64,000 nt of DNA from Sabellastarte sp. h YS-2021 (taxonomy: Eukaryota > Annelida > Polychaeta > Sabellida > Sabellidae), in assembly GCA_964017235.1 (NCBI GenBank), contig OZ024930.1, positions 152,396,221-152,460,220 on the forward strand. Direction: 5' to 3'. The stretch's first letter is position 1. Every line of letters starts with the position of its first letter. The translations under genes were made by a program, and so were the position numbers. Positions 1 to 10,530 of this stretch are shown in pieces. The notes beneath the pieces are model-generated. The model was not told the origin of the DNA. It made no database searches and saw nothing but the letters and a program-made list of their open reading frames with translations.

Positions 1-500
1 ACACTTGATGCTCTTTTTTTCCCAGAAATTGCTTATGGGTTTTTACTGTGAGAATAAATGTCTTGTGATTGGATCCAAATAGTTTAACTTTTTTTAAAAT
101 GAGTAGTACTAAGTTGTAAAAGACAAGCCGGCTTCCTGTTAAGACAAGCCTGGGAGTGATACAGACAAGCCTGGAAGTATAACCAACAGGCCGTTAAGTT
201 TACCGACAGGCCTGTTGCTAGGTGGATGAATTTAGGGTCAGATACAAGGGTCGGCAACGGTCATAGAAATATCAAACATGTTTGATATTTCACCGACTCT
301 CCTCGACAGGCCGGGAAACTACAACCGACCATGTAAACATTGGTCCTGACTCTCAAAAAATGCATAGTTAAGGACAGGCCAGCCAAAGCCAAAGAAGAAG
401 AAAGCCACCAAACCGCTTGGTCATGCCCTAGATCCTTCAAAGACAAGAAAAAGGATGCTATAGGAACCTCCTGGCCTTCTTAATACAGACTGATAATCCC
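1..500. other. No gene seen; short degenerate repeat
   Basis: No supported gene. Positions about 120-320 repeat a degenerate motif of the form GACAAGCC/GACAGGCC at irregular 20-40 bp spacing. This is probably the non-coding flank or subterminal part of the Harbinger relic that follows, but no terminal inverted repeat was identified. Confidence 0.4.
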
Positions 501-1480
501 GGGTTACCAAAATTTTGTCAGGATGCCAGCTGCAGTTTTAGACCTCATTCAAAAAGACATCCACCACCGTATCAAGAAGGAAGTCACAAATTTCAGGAAA
601 CCCTTAGAAGTTGAATTGAACCACCATATGTAAATTCGTCCCTAAGGTCTGTCGGGTCATCCTTGAAGAATTCCAGAAAGAGTATTTGAGATGCCCTACC
701 ACTCCTGAGGACTGGAAACAAATGGAGAAGTTCAGAACTAGTTGGAATGTCTCCCATGCCCTTTGACGTTCGAAAAATATACATCCATGAAGAAGCCAAA
801 GTTATCTGAGAGTGAATATCATAACTACAAGGGCTTTTTCCTGGTGCTGATAGCCCTGGTTGACACAAACTAAAGATACTTGTGGGTAGATGTTGGGTAT
901 GTGGATCTTAATCAGATGCACAAAACTTTAACCCAGCAAGTTGAAGAAGATCGAGGATGGTACCTTGGGGCTTCCGGGACCTGAACCCCTGGGGGAGGGA
1001 GGGTCAGATATGCACTACTTTTTGCTGGGTGACCACACCTTCGCCTTGATGCCATGGCTTGTTAAACCCTACAGCAGAAGACAACTAACAATGGAAGAGA
1101 GAACAACAAATTACAAGACCTCCAGAGGCAGGGAGTAGTGGGGAATGGGTTTGGAATCCTGACAAGCAAATTCAGGGTACTACTTGGCACAATGAAACAA
1201 AGGCCAATAGTTGTCAGAGACATTGTTTTTACATGTGTTGTGTTGCCCAACATATGGAGGACACACCAAGGAGGGCAATACACGGCCCCCAGCAGATGAC
1301 ATAGGGGCCATAGCAAATGAATTGGTAGTATCTGTGCCTGGTGAAAACCACAGAAATCCCAAAGGGGGGCAAAGCATTATTCAGACCTACTGTAAGGTGA
1401 CTTCAATCACGTTGGTGCATTGGCTGCGTAGGAGGACAGGATTTTTGATTTGATGAGGAACTACCCTGGGACACAAGAAG
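500..1480 (+). pseudogene. PIF/Harbinger transposase relic (DDE_Tnp_4 type)
   Basis: Translation across several frames gives a degraded PIF/Harbinger transposase, an enzyme that cuts and pastes DNA and normally acts in the nucleus. Recognisable blocks in order are RMPAAVLDLI near 520, ILEEFQKEYLRCPTTPEDWK near 660-715, FRTSWNVSHAL near 730-760, EYHNYKGFFLVLIALVDTN near 812-870, YLWVDVG near 875-895, and GFGILTSKFRVLLGTMKQRP near 1148-1205 followed by VVRDIVFTCVVLPN. About 35 residues are missing between the first two blocks. The LDG block carrying the first catalytic Asp is destroyed, and the ENxFG block reads GNGFG, so the catalytic Glu is Gly. Multiple stops and frameshifts are present. The element is dead. 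A second, opposite-strand coding remnant lies downstream at 2320-2560. The family call is firm because several conserved blocks occur in the right order. Confidence 0.85.
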
Positions 1481-2319
1481 CTGGCATCTGTTAGTACCGA
1501 TTATATTCCAGGAACTTTTATTTGAGCTAGTTTTACATCATTGGCCCATAAATTTCCAACAAATCTTGTGTTTTGGGGTCATGTGTTTGGTGTTGGGAGG
1601 TGTAATTTTTTTTAGGGGGGGATTTTTTATAAATACGTAGCTTATTAATTGTTTTGGAAAGATTTGGGTATTCCTGAGACGGACCTATGAATCAGCAGGT
1701 GTCCACAAAAGGGCATTTTACAGCAGTGGCCCTGAAGAGGACCTTTTGCTGGTAGGTGCAGTAAGTCTACTGCTGCTGCTGCTTGGGCTTAGATAACTGC
1801 TCAGGGGTTGAGGCTTTGCTGGCTGGTAAAGAGACTCTTGCCACTGCTGGGTGGTTGGAGGAGAGGCAATGTGTTAATGTGGGTCACTTGGTGAGGTTGG
1901 GTGTGGCCATCCGTGGGTTACTCATGACTGACTTCATATTCCAAGAAAGGATATAGAGTCTTGAGATGTTGTGTGCACTTTCGTCACCTGGGACAGAGTT
2001 CTGAGACGTTGTGTGCACTTTCTTCACCTATGACAGGGCTACTGATGGTGGGTTGAAGACCTTGCTCGGGATGATTGTGAAATGTAGCTATCTTGAAGTC
2101 CTGGGTTCTTGGTCTTCAACAATTATGTAGCAAGTCTGTGGCCCTATGGGTTCTTGCTGTCCTCTGGGCACCACTTGAGTATGTTAAGCTGGTTGTATGA
2201 CATGGCTGGTTGGCATCTGGGTTTCTAAAATATGCAAGGCACATTCCATGGCAGAGACTGCTGGCTGCTGATGCTGGTGATTAGTCATTGGCATATGTGT
2301 GGAAGTGGTATTGGACATC
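1481..2319. other. Interior of Harbinger relic, no intact gene
   Basis: No open coding region. The sequence has a CTG-rich stretch near 1760-1790 and two similar segments near 1960 and 2005 (TTGTGTGCACTTTC with variable flanks). Minus-strand translation is proline/serine-rich and broken, which would suit the linker of the accessory protein that begins at 2560, but this is inference. Confidence 0.3.
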
Positions 2320-2560
2320 CAAAGAAGTGTAGTCTGCAGTGGCTGACAGGTCCTTTCCTCTACTTTTCTCTGTATCCTTCTTAAAAGTTTAACTGCCTCG
2401 TTTGAAAGTCTCTTTCCTCCAAGTTTTCAACTTCAGATGACAGGTAGTTGCAGAAAGCTGTTCTGGTTGTCTCCTACCTGGGCCTTAGGAAAGATCTGAG
2501 CATAGTCTTCATCTGGGAAAATGGATCCATGACCATGGTCGACTAATGAAGACTGGAAGA
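2320..2560 (-). pseudogene. Probable Harbinger accessory (MADF/Myb-like) ORF remnant
   Basis: The minus strand from about 2550 down to 2330 reads as coding with one frameshift near 2400: an acidic stretch (IFPDEDYAQIFPKAQ), then FCNYLSSEVENLEERDFQ, then NEAVKLLRRIQRKVEER. Such a helical, charged C-terminal block resembles the BESS-like tail of the DNA-binding protein that PIF/Harbinger elements encode next to the transposase. Its position beside the transposase relic, on the opposite strand, supports this. I did not find the SANT/Myb or MADF domain itself, so it could instead be part of an unrelated decayed gene. Confidence 0.4.
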
Positions 2561-2599
2561 CCACTCATTTTGCTGTTACACTGTCATTGGTTCATTACA

Positions 2600-3400
2600 T
2601 TCACCAAGGAGTCCAGCAAACATTAGGAACGTTTTAAAATGATTTAAAGGTTTACAAAACGTTTTTAAAACCTAAGTAAACCCTATCTTATGGTATTCTA
2701 AACGTTTCCAAGTAAACGTTTACGCTGTAACATTTAAAAAACGTTTATAAACATTCTATATACAAACGTTTTTACTGAAAACAATAATTAAATGTTTGTA
2801 AGGTAACTCACGAAGCTAGGTTTGACTGGAAATGTTTTTTAAACATTAAAAAATAGCTGAAGAAATGAAGGTTATGCTGGAAATGTTTTTAAACATTCAT
2901 CATGAACTGTTTGATAAACAGCACACATAAAATGTTTAAATAACATTTGTTGACAATGTTATGTAAATGTTTGCTCTGAAAATGTTTTAGAAACATTTAA
3001 TGGCAACTGGTTTCCATACCCATCATCTTAAAACATTTTTGACATGTTTTCTATCAAATGTTTTAAAAACGTTTTTAAACCTATTTTTATAATGCTTATT
3101 GAACCTTCACCTTCAAACATGTCCAAACAAAGGTGATTTTAGAGGACTTTGTCAAAAATTGAAGTGAATGGGGGCACAATTTCTAAGTCACTATCTCACA
3201 ATTTTAGACATAAAAATAATATTTTCATTAGTGAGCAACTTTAAAAAGATATTGAATTTGACCTATGACCCCATTGTTATTCAGACATTATTATGTTCAA
3301 CGTTATCAAACATTTATCATTAAATGTTTAATAAACAGTATCGATAAAACATTTTAAAAACATTCTATTATAAATGGTTTTTGTACCCATCATTTTTATG
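2600..3400. repeat. AT-rich palindrome-rich repeat (AACGTTT / AATGTTT motif)
   Basis: Dozens of near-palindromic copies of AAACGTTT and AAATGTTTTTAAACATT occur at 20-60 bp spacing between about 2630 and 3370, in both orientations. No open reading frame of note. It looks like the interior of a non-autonomous DNA element or a degenerate satellite; no boundaries were identified. Confidence 0.6.
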
Positions 3401-3768
3401 TGTTATATTTTCAGATGCATTTGTTCATTTATCTAAGTTGCTGAAAACGCATCATTTTTTAAAGCGGGTAGGGCCTGACCAAAGTATAAGCAACTAATGT
3501 TTGGGAAGATTACAATCATACTTTAGATAGAAAAATTGTTAATTTATAAAATGTGGATATACTTGGTGCCTGATCGAGGTTTGTGCTGCAGAGTGTTTTC
3601 TAGGTTCTTTGTAAAAATGCCAGTGTCTAAAATTACTCTAGTTGGGCTAAAAGTAATGAGGTCACCTCTATATTTAATGTAATCCTTTCAGAGGTCTTAA
3701 AAATTTTATTCTTTAACAACATGAGAATGACTATATTTTTAGCATTGAGGCTTCTACAGAATACTTAC
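3401..3768. other. No feature recognised
   Basis: AT-rich sequence without a supported ORF or repeat. It lies directly downstream (minus strand) of the putative exon at 3769-4073 and would be its intron if that exon is real. Confidence 0.3.
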
Positions 3769-4073
3769 ATATGCAGTGAATGAGATAATCAACACTATAG
3801 TCCTTAAAAGTCTAACGTGTTTATCCTTCAGAAAGCTTTTCCTATCAATTTCATCTGCAGTCTTTTCATTGGTCTCTGCTGGAATAGAGTCCAAACTTTT
3901 GCCACTGGATGCCATCACACATAAAGCAATCTTGAAAACTTGATTTGGAAGACTCAGTTGTGGATGTTGATGTTGACAAACCCTGTTGACAAAAGGATAT
4001 ATTTTTGTGGATAAGGCCCAGGTTTCTTCGAGCAAAGTGGCAATGCTGAAGAATCGTCCCAATATAACCACAG
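3769..4073 (-). CDS. Putative internal exon of an unrecognised gene
   Basis: A 305-bp minus-strand open segment bounded by a consensus donor (TAT|GTAAGT at 3768-3763) and an AG acceptor at 4075-4074 with a pyrimidine-rich tract upstream. The reading frame is open throughout, entered at phase 2 and left at phase 0. The product starts with the hydrophobic run VVILGRFFSIATLLEETW, has a central polar part (ASSGKSLDSIPAETNEKTAD, near residues 55-75), and ends in a hydrophobic, membrane-like stretch (TIVLIISFTAY). I do not recognise the family. No neighbouring exon was found, and part of it was duplicated to 5901-6182, so it could equally be part of an interspersed repeat with chance splice-like borders. 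Confidence 0.4.
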
Positions 4074-4212
4074 CTATTGAACTTTGAATTCATCTTTGGA
4101 GCAAACAGTAAAACAAAATGAACAAATTAATTTATATTTAATTTTAAAAATTCAAATCCAATAGTGTCCTAAATTGTGTATTTTATTTGAAACACAATGG
4201 TGGCTGAATATA
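3930..4212 (-). repeat. Source copy of a 283-bp dispersed duplication
   Basis: This segment covers about half of the putative exon at 3769-4073 plus its upstream flank. It recurs almost unchanged at 5901-6182 in the same orientation, with only a few substitutions seen by eye. Confidence 0.85.
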
Positions 4213-4305
4213 TATTAATACAATTTATTAATACATTTGTTAGGGCTTGCACCCGTTTAACAGTCAGAGTCAAAGGTCAAAGTTAGGGCTTTATGTCCGA
4301 TTCAA

Positions 4306-4538
4306 AGGGGCCACAGTGGCAGAGTGGTAACACTCTCGCCTCCCACCTCTGAGGCTGGGGTTCGGTTCCCGGCACAGCCTCAAGTGTGAAAGCTGGTAGT
4401 TGCTTGCCATTGGTTGGAAGTTTACAGTACAGAACCCTGACGAACTGTATGTACTGGTTTCCTCTGCCTTTCCAACTACCCATTGTGATATGACCTGTAC
4501 AGTGTTGAAAGGGACGTTAAACCCCAAATAAATAAATA
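4306..4538 (+). mobile_element. tRNA-derived SINE, full-length copy 1
   Basis: The 5' part has tRNA-like Pol III boxes: an A-box-like GTGGCAGAGTGGTAACACTC and a B box GGTTCGGTTCC about 40 bp later. A family-specific body follows, ending GACGTTAAACCCC and an (AAATA)n tail. The same body recurs at 9464, 12408, 13125 and 13967. SINEs encode no protein and are mobilised by partner LINEs; the partner is not evident here. Confidence 0.9.
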
Positions 4539-5005
4539 TGTCCAATGCAACAGCCAGGATCATACTGGGACTGGCTCTCAGCATTGCCAAATGTGGGAGT
4601 TGCAATGTAGTAAATGAGACAGCCTGTGGTTTGACCCAAATTTGTAACCACCAACAAGGACACTGGTCTAGACCTCAAAGCTCATCAGGATGAGCTATAT
4701 TTTCCAGACTCCTAACGTGAGATTTTCAAAATAATATGCACATCTTATAATTTATTCAAATAGTAAACTTAAACCAGAAAAAAGTGACTTGAGCTTGACC
4801 CAAGTGGGAAGGGGAAATGTAGACAAAGAAAATGCCAGTTGAGAAAAGTCATTAAACTAACACATGGGCAACACTTAAAGTAAAAGTTTTTGATTGGGAA
4901 TATTACAGTGACAATGTAGTCGACAAATAGGCTTGCCATGACATGTATATCACTGTTATGTACACAGTACCTTTCTATACTGGTTATTTGTTTTATTTTC
5001 TCAGA
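4539..5005. other. No feature recognised
   Basis: No supported gene, repeat or RNA. The longest minus-strand frame (4769-5041) has no recognisable domain and runs into the hairpin at 5006, so I do not call it. Confidence 0.3.
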
Positions 5006-5164
5006 TAGAATATGGGAATATATCACGAAAAAAACGTCCAAATGCAGAATTTTAGCACGGGTGGTGTAGTCAAAGCACGAAGGCGAAGCCTGAGTGCTTT
5101 GACAGCGCCACCCGTGCTAAAATTCTGCGTTTGGACAGTTTTTGAGTGATATATTGCTATTCTA
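5006..5164. repeat. Long inverted repeat (foldback hairpin, arms about 76 bp)
   Basis: The left arm (5006 to about 5084) and right arm (about 5088 to 5164) are near-perfect reverse complements with a loop of only a few bases. The core is GCAGAATTTTAGCACGGGTG on the left against CACCCGTGCTAAAATTCTGC on the right. It overlaps the left end of the MITE starting at 5158 and may be part of the same composite. Confidence 0.9.
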
Positions 5165-5518
5165 ACATGACTGTAAAATATAATACCTAAAACACTTGTA
5201 AGATTAACAAAAATTATGTTGGCTGTTCCATCAATTGACCAGGGATGATTTTTTTTCTCCTAAAATATAATAAAATTTTTCTGTTTATTTTCTTTTGCAT
5301 TTGAAAGAATTGTTACTTTTAAAAGAAATTATCCTTTTTACAAACATTTTACACCGTAACTAATGTAAATAACAAAACCGGAAACATTTTCTTCTGTTTG
5401 TTTGAAATGCATGCGGAAGATGATGCAACAGCCTTCATGTTGATTCAGAATTTTAGACGGTTGAGGAATTGCTCTCGACCAATCAGAATGACGGACACAT
5501 CCGTGTCATGTTAGAATA
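5158..5518. mobile_element. MITE with TATTCTAACATGAC terminal inverted repeats
   Basis: The left end TATTCTAACATGAC at 5158 is the exact reverse complement of GTCATGTTAGAATA ending at 5518. The right end continues with GACACGGATGTGTCC and a CTGATTGG-type block (reverse complement), which also occurs at 49072 and 61355, so this is a repeated family. No transposase is encoded. Superfamily not assigned. Confidence 0.75.
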
Positions 5519-5875
5519 AAGAAATATAGCAGCTCCAAACTCAAAACTGAGGTTTTGTGTCCCATTCACAGTCACCATAGTACATTTTCCATTGTTATAA
5601 AACTGTTGTGACACAAACTTATACATATATTACAATAAAACTACAAGTGTGGCAACTCACAGATCTGTCACATTTTCACCCTCTGTCATTTTATCAGTAA
5701 TAATCTTTTTCAAATCCAACATATCACACAACAAATGCACATAAACTTGAAAAAGAAACTTTATGCTATCCACTAACAGTAAACAAAAACAGACCCTTTT
5801 AATATCAGATTGTTGTCTAAAGTCCATTTTTCTAGTATCTAAATTTGTGGATGATCATGTGACATTACTCCAGCA
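5519..5875. other. No feature recognised
   Basis: AT-rich sequence with no supported gene or repeat. Confidence 0.3.
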
Positions 5876-6202
5876 TAGAAATAACCTGATCTCTTGAAAA
5901 TCTTGAAAACTTGATTTGGAAGACTCAGTTGTGGATGTTGATGTTGACAAACCCTGTTGACAAAAGGATATATTTTTGTGGATAAGGCCCAGGTTTCTTC
6001 GAGCAAAGTGGCAATGCTGAAGAATCGTCCCAATATAACCACAGCTGTTGAACTTTGAATTCGTTTTTGGAGCAAACAGTAAAACAAAATGAACAAATTA
6101 ATTTATATTTAATTTTAAAAATTCAAATCCAATAGTGTCCTAAATTGTGTATTTTATTTGAAACACAATGGTGGCTGAATATTAGAAATAACCTGATCTC
6201 TT
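5876..6202 (-). repeat. Inserted copy of the 3930-4212 segment with 20-bp flanking repeats
   Basis: Positions 5901-6182 repeat 3930-4212. The insert is flanked by perfect 20-bp direct repeats TAGAAATAACCTGATCTCTT at 5876-5895 and 6183-6202, as expected for a target-site duplication. The insert keeps the putative acceptor and upstream intron-like sequence, so it is not a processed cDNA copy. Confidence 0.8.
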
Positions 6203-6439
6203 AGAAAAAATCTCCCAAGAAATTTTTAATACCAATAAATCTTGCTAGTTCCAAAAAGAAAATATTTATGATTGGTTTGCAATTTATTTTGAAAACATTT
6301 GCAATGAGAAGCAACTCATTTGATTTTCTTGATAACTTTCGCACAATTCTATTTTATCTCTATGCAAGACCAGCATAATTTGAATACAAACATTATGCAT
6401 ATACTACGGGTGGGTGGGCAGGTGGCAGGGAAAAGTTTG
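6203..6439. other. No feature recognised
   Basis: AT-rich sequence with no supported gene or repeat up to the tandem array. Confidence 0.3.
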
Positions 6440-6960
6440 TCCAGCCTGTATCTCAAAAACTGTCAACTTCATGGTGTGACCTTGACTTGACCTTTGACCT
6501 TGCCGTAGGGACTGAGTTTGAAAATCTTGTCCAGGCTACATCTAGGAATCCGTAATCCGCAATATCTTGGAAACCATAAGGTGTAGGAAGTTGATACTTA
6601 GCAGGGATATTGGTTGGGGGTTGTAGGTGTGCATATCGTTATGTTGTGACCTTGATTTGACTTTTGACCTTGCTTTAGTGGTCTTGACCTTTAATATCTT
6701 GTCTGGGCAATATCTTGGAAACCATAAAGTGAAGGAAGTTGACACTTGGTAGGGACATTGCTTACAGCTTGTAGGTGTGCAACATCATGGTTTGATCTTG
6801 CTTTGACCTTATCACAGTGATCATGAGTTTGAACTCTTGTCCGGGCCATTTCTTGGATTCCATAAGGTGTAGAAGGTTGCCACTTGGTAGGGACATTGGT
6901 TAGGGGTTGTAAGTGTGCATCATAATGGTGAGACCTTTAACTTTGGCTCTACCCAAGTGT
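6440..6960 (-). repeat. Tandem array, about 143-bp monomer with TGACCT motifs (copy 1)
   Basis: Three to four diverged monomers share blocks such as GACCTTGACTTGACCTTTGA, ATATCTTGGAAACCATAA and TTGGTAGGGACATTGGTTAG at about 143-bp spacing. The inverted counterpart lies at 52500-53230. Each monomer carries runs of TGACCT, the nuclear-receptor half-site read on this strand; 6488-6500 is a perfect DR1 (TGACCTTTGACCT). Confidence 0.85.
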
Positions 6961-7300
6961 GTTCACCTGCCATGTTTGACACACGTTTCTCTTATGACAA
7001 AGATATATGGATTGCTGTAACTTTATGTACTTTTAAATAAGTGTGCGATTTCCATTGACAGCTATACGCCAATTAATAAATTTTACAGTTTCCTAATTTA
7101 TAGTTTACTAATTTATGCTGTCATCTTGCTGATGAATTATCTTTATTAAAATCTTTATCTTTACATACATTTTCTTTCTGTAAGATGTTATTTTATCTAC
7201 TTAAAGATTATTTGGACCTTTATATAGCTGACACTGCTCCGAAAGTATCCCAGTCTTTGTGCTGTTTCACTTTATCTCATGGTGTTGAAAACTATTTCCC
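6961..7300. other. Flank of tandem array, no gene
   Basis: No supported gene. This part probably belongs to the same interspersed element as the array, because a matching block follows at 7303-7343. Confidence 0.35.
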
Positions 7301-7302
7301 CA

Positions 7303-7343
7303 GGCTGTGGGGTACGGGCATCTCTGATGCTATTTTATAATAA
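7303..7343 (-). repeat. Block shared, inverted, with 52317-52357
   Basis: TTCCCCAGGCTGTGGGGTAC plus the following GGGCATCTCTGATGCTATTTT matches, as reverse complement, a block beside the 52.5-kb array. So the two arrays belong to two inverted copies of one interspersed element, not just two patches of simple repeats. Confidence 0.65.
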
Positions 7344-8137
7344 TGATAAATGTACCATGGTGAATGTTGTCCCATTCACTAAACAGGGCCCTCACCATTG
7401 TCACTTGTGGGAGTGAAACCAAGACACACAAGACAGTCTGTGATTACATGCCACACTTGCTAACCACTAGGCTACTGGGGACCTCTCATGAAGGATACAA
7501 GAAACATTCAGCAGTCAAAAACATAACCAAGATCAAGTATCAGGTATCCATCTCTGAACTAGCGAATTGTAATGCACACCATCAAAAACATGCATAAATC
7601 ATAAGTCACAGAAACGTAATAAGGGTTGTCATTAATGAGATCATCAATGTTCTGTAGTCCGGGAAGGGGAAGACTTCTAATATAGGCTTTAAGTCACCTT
7701 TTAAAAGGTGAAAGAGTGTGAGCAGTTTGAAGGTTACGACTGATAGAAGATTAATACTTTTCCTTTGGTTTGCCACAGACTGAGAACCATCAAAACAAAA
7801 CAAGACAATTTTGCGAGCACTCGTGAAGGATGAACCATGATCATCTGATACAGCCGAGACTTCAGTAGGAGCCAGAAGTGTGTCCATGTAGATGGAAATG
7901 TTTATGTTGTATTAAACAGTACTTACATTCAGAAGGGAAAGGTGACACAGAATCATTGCGGATATTAAATTTACCTCCGCCCCAGTCCAGAAAAAAAATT
8001 CACAAAAGGCCCACATGACAAATCTTCCAAAAACATTTGAAAATCATGTAAAGAGGAAAGAAGTAGGCAATGGATAGATAATATACCGATTCACGCCCAA
8101 ACCTTCTCCTTGTGGGCATAACTTGGCCGCCACTAAG
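7344..8137. other. No feature recognised
   Basis: No supported gene. Short frames at 7364-7597 (+) and 7606-7887 (-) lack recognisable domains or splice context and are not called. Confidence 0.3.
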
Positions 8138-8325
8138 TTGAATGATTTAGATTTAGATTTATTTCTTGTTTTACATCGCATTCAACAGCCAGGGTCATAT
8201 TGCGACGGGTAGATTACAGGTGGAGGAAGCCAGTGCATACTGCACTGTAAACCACCAACTTTCCAACATGAAGAGCCCAGCCCTAGATTCGAACCGGCGG
8301 CCTCAGAGGTTGGAGGCGAGAACTC
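8138..8325 (-). mobile_element. Diverged tRNA-derived SINE
   Basis: On the minus strand the sequence has CTCGCCTCCAACCTCTGAGG, a B box GGTTCGAATC, a body related to the other SINEs (TGCACTGGCTTCCTCCACCT), and a tail of TAAAACAAGAAATAAATCTA type. Its 5' end is cut by the MITE at 8328, which appears to have inserted at a TA in the A-box region. Confidence 0.75.
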
Positions 8326-8327
8326 TA

Positions 8328-8544
8328 CTGCTCAGCCAGTGAAGTTCGTCACCCCAGTGAAGTTCGTCACCTGCATTTTATGACTATTATAAAGAGTTTT
8401 TACTGTCCAGTTATGGCATATATGTATACCTTGCCGTTGAAAGAAGCTATTCCATTTATTTAAATGTGAATATTGCCTGTCCTTGAGCATTTTTACGGCA
8501 GGTGACGAACTTCACTGGGCTGACGAAATTCACTGGCCGACCAG
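8328..8544. mobile_element. 217-bp MITE, TA target duplication, copy 1
   Basis: Terminal inverted repeats CTGCTCAGCCAGTGAA and TTCACTGGCCGACCAG are flanked by TA on both sides. A second inverted pair (CAGTGAAGTTCGTCACC) lies inside. A second copy of the same length and structure is at 51132-51346. The TA duplication suits Tc1/mariner-like mobilisation. No coding capacity. Confidence 0.85.
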
Positions 8545-9463
8545 TAACCGCAACACCACCGAGCCCCCTCTCAGTTGAATGTGTCAAACAGACAAATGTG
8601 TGGTTGCAAAGGGTTTTAAAGTGGTACTTATCATAAATCTTATTATAATAGACCATTCAAGAATGATACAGGCCGTCAGATTTATAGAAATTTCAAAATA
8701 TGATGATGGTGGCCAACTTATGTCTGCGGCCAAGAAGTAAATTAATTGAAGACAATCAAAGTTACACAATTAATTTTTAATGTTTAGAATCAATTTTGTA
8801 ATTATTTATAACGTGGTAAACCTATTTACCATGAAAAGTAAATCTTAGGGTAGGCACGAATAAGGGTGTTAATCAGCCCACCAGCACTACAAGCTATTAT
8901 TTTAAATGTAATATTTTACAAGTTATAAGTTATATAAAATCTTAGCCTATAGTAGATGACATAAAAATGTAAAATTAAGCGTAATGATAATCTGTAATAC
9001 CATACTTACTGCACGTTTAGTCTCTGACAGGCAAGATCGTACTATTTCAAATGTGTGGACTTGTCCACAATACATATTGTGGCAACTCAGACTAACACCA
9101 CACTTGCAGAAAATCAAAACACATCAACCAGAATTCCATATCAGTCTTCAAATGGAACCGTTGCCTAGCCGAGGTTGCAATAAAAACGTGCATTTCACGC
9201 ATGGACGATTGTGGGTACAACCGAACTAATACCCCTGTTTCACTGTTACGAGTTTATTTTCCAACTGGTTTATATAAATCCGTGCGTCCCCCTCCCTAGC
9301 CTCTTTCAGAAAGAAATTCAAAACCTACCTATATCAACTACAGCATATCCACCTTGGTCTTACTCATCCCTTGGCGTTCTCTGTGGTGCTTTGCCTTTTT
9401 TCCTTCTTAGGATACTGAAATTAATTATGGTTTTGTTGCACCTTAGAATCCTCTTTGATTGAG
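8545..9463. other. No feature recognised
   Basis: No supported gene or repeat. The frames at 8984-9229 and 9211-9462 (+) show no domain. Confidence 0.3.
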
Positions 9464-9680
9464 TTATTTATTTGCCCTTTTACATCACTTTCAACACTGT
9501 ACAGGTCATATCACAACGGGTAGTTGGAAGGGCAGAGGAAACCAGTACATACATTTTGTCAGGGTTCTGTACTGTAAACTGCCAACGAATGGCAAACAAC
9601 TACCAGCTTTCCCACTTGAGGCTGTGCCGGGAACCGAACCCTGGCCTCAGAGGTGGGAGGCGAGAGTGTTACCACTGAAT
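9464..9680 (-). mobile_element. tRNA-derived SINE, copy 2
   Basis: Same family as 4306-4538, reversed. The tail is at 9464, the body includes CACTGTACAGGTCATATCAC (plus strand), and the B box is intact. The first about 15 bp of the tRNA part are missing, so it is slightly 5'-truncated. Confidence 0.9.
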
Positions 9681-10530
9681 AGGGGAGATTAAGCTCCCCT
9701 ATAAAAGTCCAATTAGAATTAGAATTTGTATTTGAATTTATACTCTGCACAATATCTCCATGTACTACAGGACTCAAAGCGTTACATGACCCATTCTCTA
9801 AAATTACTGACATTCCCGTAACTGAAAGATAGAGGCTCAAGTATGATCATTTATCAAAATCCTTGAGGTTCTTTAACCTTCCACTGTGGACCCAATGAAA
9901 GAGGGTCACCATTTTAAGTGGTCATCCGAGCCACTATGTATCTGCTTGTACCTGGGACTAAAGCAATGTCCTCCATGTTCCTAGGTGAGTGTGTCACCCA
10001 CTAGGTCATAGTGGCAGATGTCATTATTTGAAGATTCTTCACAATTGTGAAGGTTGGTAGAATGTAAACACTACGATTGTGCAGACACCTGTTAAGAAAA
10101 TATTGGACTTGCTCAAGGCCTTTGATGAAACATGACTTTTTCAGTTATAATTACCTTACGGCCTACATCAGGGTGCTTTGACCAACCTTTAGAATATTGC
10201 AACCAACTGCTCCTCGCCATAATTTTGTACAATTTGACCACAAAAGCCATAATTTTGCTTATTATATTACATTAGTGTGAACTTATATTGGCTAAAACTG
10301 TGAATTGGCGCAAGTCACGATTATTAATGTTCTTTACCAACATAAAAATCAATTAATATTTAAGGTGCATTTTAGGGGCTATAATAACAGTTTCTACCTT
10401 TAATCAGCACTCCAAATAGGCACAAAAGTCACAATATGCGTCGTGAAAGACCCGAAATATGTTTATTTATATCTGCCGTCACTTCAACTGTCATTGTTGT
10501 TTTACTTTATATGATACTTTTAACAGATCC
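9681..10530. other. No feature recognised
   Basis: No supported gene or repeat seen in this stretch. Confidence 0.3.
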
